64,000 nucleotides of DNA from Lucifuga dentata (lineage: Eukaryota; Chordata; Actinopteri; Ophidiiformes; Bythitidae), in assembly GCA_014773175.1 (NCBI GenBank), contig VXCM01000483.1, positions 224,493 through 288,492 of the forward strand. Direction: 5' to 3'. How positions within the stretch are numbered: the stretch's first letter is position 1; every line of letters begins with the position of its first letter. A program made the translations under genes and the position numbers. Below are positions 60,457 to 64,000 of the stretch, one piece after another. The notes under the pieces were generated by a model. The model saw nothing but the letters and a program-made list of their open reading frames with translations, was not told the origin of the DNA and did not search any database.

Positions 60457-63127
60457 CACGTGCATGCTCCTCTCCTCCGCACCATTTGTCTCCTCTAATT
60501 TAGCAGTGGCAGTCCAGAGGTACGTGCCAGGGCTGAGCCCCCTCCTCGGGCTGTAATGTGAAGTAAACACACTCCTACAGTGTTCCATATGTAAAACAGA
60601 ACCCCCATTGCATGAATTTAACATTTTATATTCTTTTTGATTTTTCATCCTACACTCCGCTATCTCCTACTTGCTCTCTGCCTCTCTCCCTTAACTCCCA
60701 CTCCCTCCCTCATTCTCTCTCTCTCTCTGACCATCTCAGAATTCAAATGAAATCAAATGGTCCTTGATTTGCATGCACTTACAGAATATTGCATGTGCAG
60801 TGTTTGCAGTTAAAGGCATGGAGAAAGAGGGTGGTGGTGGTGTTGGTGGGCTTCTATGTGCTCCCCCATTGACATCAAACAGTCCTCTGATATGGAAATG
60901 GGAGGGCAAGGAAAGAATGGCTCCTCACCGAGGCTTTGTTTGGATGTAGGCCAAGGTCTATCCTTCCCTCTCTCTCTGTCTCTCTGTCTCACTCCATCTA
61001 TCTTTATCCCTTGCTTTTTTTTTGTCACATGTGCACACTTTAATTCATTTTCTCTTTACCTTTCTTTGGTCTTCACCATCACCTCCCATCTTTCCATCCT
61101 TCTCTTAGCTCTTGTGCAGTTTGCTGTCTCTCCAGCCACCTCCTTCTCGCTTTTCTTCTCGTGCTCTTTCTCATCATTCTTTCTCACATATTACAGCAGA
61201 CCCAGCTAAGTGTATGAATAATTCAAACTGGTTAGCCCTTAAACAGTCTTGTCCTTCTTGACCCTTGACCTTGACAGATTATTATATGTTTCTATATTTA
61301 ACAGAGTAAAAGAACAAAACAAATCTTTACTCTGTACTAATTTATACTCCTTTTTTTGCAGCATTTGCTGCTCTGTAATTTGAAAATACACTGTTAGGAA
61401 TTTGCGTGATTGTCTTTCATGTCCCATTCGAACAGTTGATACCCTGCTACATACTAGATATACTGAACCCAATTCTAAAGCAGTAGAGTATCTATCACAG
61501 GCTAATAAGCTAGTTCGCATGCTTCTTAGGTATCTTTCAGTCAGGTGTATATGTCTTCATTTTGTAGGATTTGCAGCTGATACATCAGCAGTTCAGGCAG
61601 GCTGTTATATTTTCATACATATATACATACATATATATAAGAAATGATCAAGAGAGTAATATTTTTGTGCAAGTAATAGAATTCCTTATTTGTTTGTGCA
61701 CATCTACTGCATTCATTTGAGCTACAAGAACATGCAGAGATGTACTTATTGGCTGCCATCCAAGACTGTGGCTTTGAACCAGTTCAGCACCATCCTACTC
61801 ACCTGATCTGGCCTTTTGGAGTCTCACTTTTTTTCCAAACATGAAAAAAAGCTTTAGCTGGAATGTGTTTGACTTCAGATGATGACCTCATATTAGCTGT
61901 GAAGGAGTTTTTTTTTTTTTAGACAGCCAGCAAAAGGACTTTTTCCCAGATGAAACTGGGATAAAACTATTGGCAGCATCAATGGGAAAACTGTATGGAG
62001 TTGCCAGCAGATTATGACGATAATTAAATACAACTCCTCAGGCTTAAATCTTACACTAGGATTACAATTTATCAATCATCTATTGTATCAAGACAGATGC
62101 AAATCCAGCATAAAATATTGTCAATAATTTTATTCATTTAACTTGCAGCACTTCTTCTCATAGATTTGCATTATCAGATTGCTTTCCTGTTAATTTATGA
62201 AAAATGTGTTTATTTTACAGTTGCATTACTGCAGGTTGCTTTGGGATAGAATGTCATCTAGCTGCCAAATTGTAATTGTCATGTGCAGGATTCTCATTCG
62301 TATTGACATAAATCCAATGCGTCTTTGTTTTCTGTGGAGCATCAAAGACACCTCAGAAAATCCTGTACGTATTAGTCGTACTTGTTTACTGTCTTCTCCA
62401 TCTTTGTTTTTGGATCCAGTTTGTTCAGAGGAGTCCTTATCATCAGTTGTTGATTCTGGTCATTGCAGATCAATTAGCCCTCATGTCTAAGTTGAAACTG
62501 TCATCACTGTGGCTTTTCTGGAAGGGACCACATGCTTGACGATCCAGAAAAATTAAATAACCTAAAAAAAAATGACTGCAACCACTGTGCCACTGAAAGC
62601 TTTACCTAACAAAGGAGCTGTGTGCCAGATGGGAGATTTTTGGAAGGTACCACAAATTTCTCCTCTCTGCTCCTGAGAATGCATGTGCTTTCCATTGCAG
62701 GCTATAGAGAAAATGAGACAGGCTTGGTTAGGCTAGGGACAGAATGAGAGGAGAGTGGTCTGGGTTCCATTAACAGTGGAGTCATACTGCTGAGGATGGA
62801 TGCTGTATACACATGCACACACACATACTCACATGCACACATATACATGGTTGCTGCTGTCTTAAAATTATATTTCATGCCACAAAAGACCTTTTGCTAT
62901 TCCTGTTTAAAGATTTTTTATTTGTTTCCCCTTTCCCAGGTATGCTAATGATATTGTGTGTGTGTGTGTGTCTGTCTGTCTGTATGTGTGCACGTGTGTG
63001 TGTGTGTTGACTTTGCAGCACTTTAAGAAGCAGAGGAGGCTTATTCCAGAAAGAACAGTATGGAAGTACTTCGTCCAGCTCTGCAGCGCGCTCGAGCATA
63101 TGCACTCCCGGAGAGTCATGCATAGAG
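47939..63127 (+). CDS. nek7: Serine/threonine kinase Nek7, 5' part (coding exons 1-5; gene continues past window)
   Basis: Joined exons 47939-47998, 53966-54106, 54878-54940, 58942-59052 and 63019-63127 encode 161 residues plus one base. All introns are GT-AG. Kinase features: glycine loop GRGQFSEV (42-49), catalytic lysine in ALKK (K64/K65), alpha-C Glu E83, hinge region ELADAGD, and the start of the catalytic loop (VMHR, 158-161). The Asp of HRD is split by the next intron and lies outside. Human NEK7 has 302 residues, so just over half is present. NEK7 acts downstream of NEK9 in spindle assembly, centrosome separation and cytokinesis, and in mammals binds NLRP3. HFKKQ and IFDLMDAK favour NEK7 over NEK6. 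Y98 matches human Y97, the autoinhibitory Tyr. Confidence 0.95.
50890..51460. promoter_or_regulatory. Candidate enhancer in nek7 intron 2
   Basis: This block stands out from the surrounding AT- and repeat-rich intron by balanced GC content and lack of repeats. It contains ATGCAAAT (octamer) near 51308, GATTAGCTCTAATGAAG near 51109, TAATCATGCC near 51278 and many CAGCTG/GGCC-type motifs. It may serve lhx9 or nek7. Conservation across fish would decide this. Confidence 0.35.
51480..51534. repeat. (CT)n microsatellite
   Basis: An uninterrupted CT run of about 27 units in nek7 intron 2. Confidence 0.95.
53036..53090 (-). mobile_element. Short LINE 3'-tail remnant
   Basis: Read on the minus strand it gives GAAAATTTCCCTACAGGGAT then AAATAAAATA, the form of fish L2/RTE-type 3' ends. 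Only the tail is recognisable. Confidence 0.35.
53178..53828 (+). mobile_element. TTAA element, copy H
   Basis: Borders TTAA-AGGACCATACC and GGTATGGTCCT-TTAA. A 65-bp N-linked duplication (53261-53325, 53327-53391) lies inside it. It also has a copy-specific 12-bp inverted repeat at 53372-53402. It lies only about 140 bases before nek7 coding exon 2. Confidence 0.85.
53966..54106 (+). CDS. nek7: nek7 coding exon 2 (glycine loop, catalytic Lys)
   Basis: Acceptor GGTTTCAG, donor GTCCAG|GTAAGA. It encodes residues 21-67 in phase 0. It contains [20 protein letters not shown] and VALKKVQ, the N-lobe of the kinase, nearly identical to human NEK7. Confidence 0.96.
54107..54877 (+). other. nek7: nek7 intron 3
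   Basis: GT-AG, 771 bases. (CT)n at 54807-54839 followed by CCCTCCCTCCCTCCCC makes up the pyrimidine tract before a TTGATAG acceptor. Nothing else recognisable. Confidence 0.9.
54878..54940 (+). CDS. nek7: nek7 coding exon 3 (alpha-C helix)
   Basis: It encodes residues 68-88, [20 protein letters not shown] plus K, in phase 0, between a GATAG acceptor and AAG|GTAAAG donor. E83 is the alpha-C Glu that pairs with the catalytic Lys. The residues IFDLMDAK distinguish NEK7 from NEK6 (IFEMMDAK). Confidence 0.96.
55215..55272. repeat. (CA)n microsatellite
   Basis: About 28 uninterrupted CA units in nek7 intron 4. Confidence 0.95.
55647..55702. repeat. (GT)n microsatellite
   Basis: About 27 GT units, 375 bases after the CA run in inverted orientation to it, so the two could pair in RNA. 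Confidence 0.95.
58942..59052 (+). CDS. nek7: nek7 coding exon 4 (strands beta-4/5, hinge)
   Basis: It encodes residues 89-125 in phase 0. It contains [32 protein letters not shown] and ends RMIK|GTAAGG. Y98 corresponds to human Y97. The next residue is His where human has Tyr. Confidence 0.96.
59053..63018 (+). other. nek7: nek7 intron 5
   Basis: GT-AG, 3966 bases. It holds a compound (CT)n(CA)n at 60390-60454 and GT-rich repeats at 62955-63008 directly before the acceptor. Otherwise AT-rich unique DNA with no gene. Confidence 0.85.
60390..60454. repeat. Compound (CT)n(CA)n microsatellite
   Basis: A CT run directly joined to a CA run in nek7 intron 5, ending in ATGCACGTGCATGC. Confidence 0.95.
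63019..63127 (+). CDS. nek7: nek7 coding exon 5 (to catalytic-loop HR)
   Basis: It encodes residues 126-161 and one base of codon 162 (phase 1). It reads [20 protein letters not shown] and ends SRRVMHR with G of the next codon, which should be Asp. The donor G|GTATTG is weaker than the other donors in the gene. Reading through gives Gly and a stop, so splicing is needed. Confidence 0.95.
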
Positions 63128-64000
63128 GTATTGGTGACATTTTAATGGACACACACATAACACACACATGAATACAGAGTGTGGATTGGCTTGCTTCACT
63201 CAGTATTAGTGTATGAGCCAGTATCTCTTAAGTCAGTTTAGTTCAAGTTTATAGATTGAGCCATCATGGAAGTTTGGGGGAAAAAAAAATACTGGAGTAC
63301 TAATGAAGGCTCGAGGCTGGATGGAGAGACAACCACAAATGCTGCCATTTCTTTTTTTGGCATATTTTTCTTCATCTCCTGTGAATGTTACAGCTTGATA
63401 AGGTATTTTGTTGCTATGAAAATAATAGTTTATATTTGATTGCTTCCAAAGCTTAGTGGGGATCAGGATCCCAATGACCCCGGAATCCTGAACATTGGTC
63501 TTGGATTCATGTGGCCAGTCTTGTCATGTTGTGCTAGCTAGCATCTAGCCCAGATGTCAGAGCATTCTAAAAATGCAACAATGGTTGATTTATCAAAACA
63601 GTCCCTGCTTGCAACTGTAGCACAGCACAACAGTAGCTTAACATCAAAAAAATAAAGATGGTGAGTTGTTTGCTGTGATGAATTACAAAGCGTGTTTCAG
63701 GTCTCTGTAAGTTGATTTTTAGCAACTTAAAACATATTTTAAAAACTGGCTGTACACTAGGTCAGCCACAGTTTTAAATAAATGCATTTTTTTTTTCAGT
63801 TAATTAGTTGAAAATCAGCACACAGAACATCAAGTCTGTGTTTTACGGTGGATTTTCTTTATTGTGCACCATGTTGCACGTGACAGAGAAGGCTGAAGTT
63901 GAGATGTTGAACAGCGCATAGACCAGAGTACGCAGTGTTTATGGGCCCACATGCTTCCAATAAGGCCTGGTCATATCCAAGCCCTGAATTGATGCATATA
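63128..64000 (+). other. nek7: nek7 intron 6, partial
   Basis: AT-rich sequence with no further exon seen. The exon carrying the DIKP and DLG motifs must lie beyond the window end. Confidence 0.8.

Noticed and set aside
47939..63127. Assignment as nek6
   Set aside because: The short N-terminus, IFDLMDAK, the HFKKQ segment and linkage to lhx9 fit NEK7. NEK6 has IFEMMDAK and YFKKQ.

Overview
This is vertebrate nuclear DNA, most likely from a teleost fish. The evidence is two split genes with GT-AG introns, a very high density of (CA)n, (CT)n and (ATT)n microsatellites, non-autonomous DNA transposons of fish type, and coding exons that match vertebrate LHX9 and NEK7. These two genes are also neighbours on human 1q31, so the window preserves an old linkage. 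I cannot name the species.

Layout. 1-5.3 kb: upstream region of lhx9, with a probable non-coding first exon ending at 2098 and a second, TATA-associated promoter region near 5.1 kb. 5383-12758: the five coding exons of lhx9 on the + strand, 399 codons, complete and unbroken (two LIM domains, basic linker, homeodomain). 12759-14650: its 3' UTR. 15078-15134: a separate alternative last exon that replaces homeodomain helix 3 with an 18-residue tail, matching the mammalian LHX9-alpha isoform. 15.2-23.3 kb: intergenic DNA. 23.3-23.64 kb: CpG-rich promoter and non-coding first exon of nek7. 23.6-47.9 kb: the very long nek7 intron 1. 47939-63127: the first five coding exons of nek7 on the + strand, 161 codons, stopping just before the Asp of the HRD motif. 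The rest of the kinase lies beyond the window.

The two genes do not act in one pathway. LHX9 is a nuclear LIM-homeodomain transcription factor of gonad, limb, pineal and forebrain development. NEK7 is a cytoplasmic/centrosomal kinase that works in spindle assembly and, in mammals, NLRP3 inflammasome assembly. Their conserved adjacency suggests that lhx9 enhancers lie inside nek7 introns, and several repeat-free, homeobox-site-rich blocks are candidates.

Mobile DNA is unevenly spread. From about 21 kb to 54 kb there are eight near-complete copies and one fragment of a roughly 0.52-0.67 kb element with about 85-bp terminal inverted repeats and TTAA at its borders. There is also a hAT-type element with a perfect 8-bp target duplication and two copies of a Helitron-like element. 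None was seen in the lhx9 half. I found no new multi-gene system. The most notable items are the TTAA element family, the conserved alternative lhx9 last exon, and a systematic assembly artefact: 32 single N bases, many separating duplicated 62-67-bp flanks.
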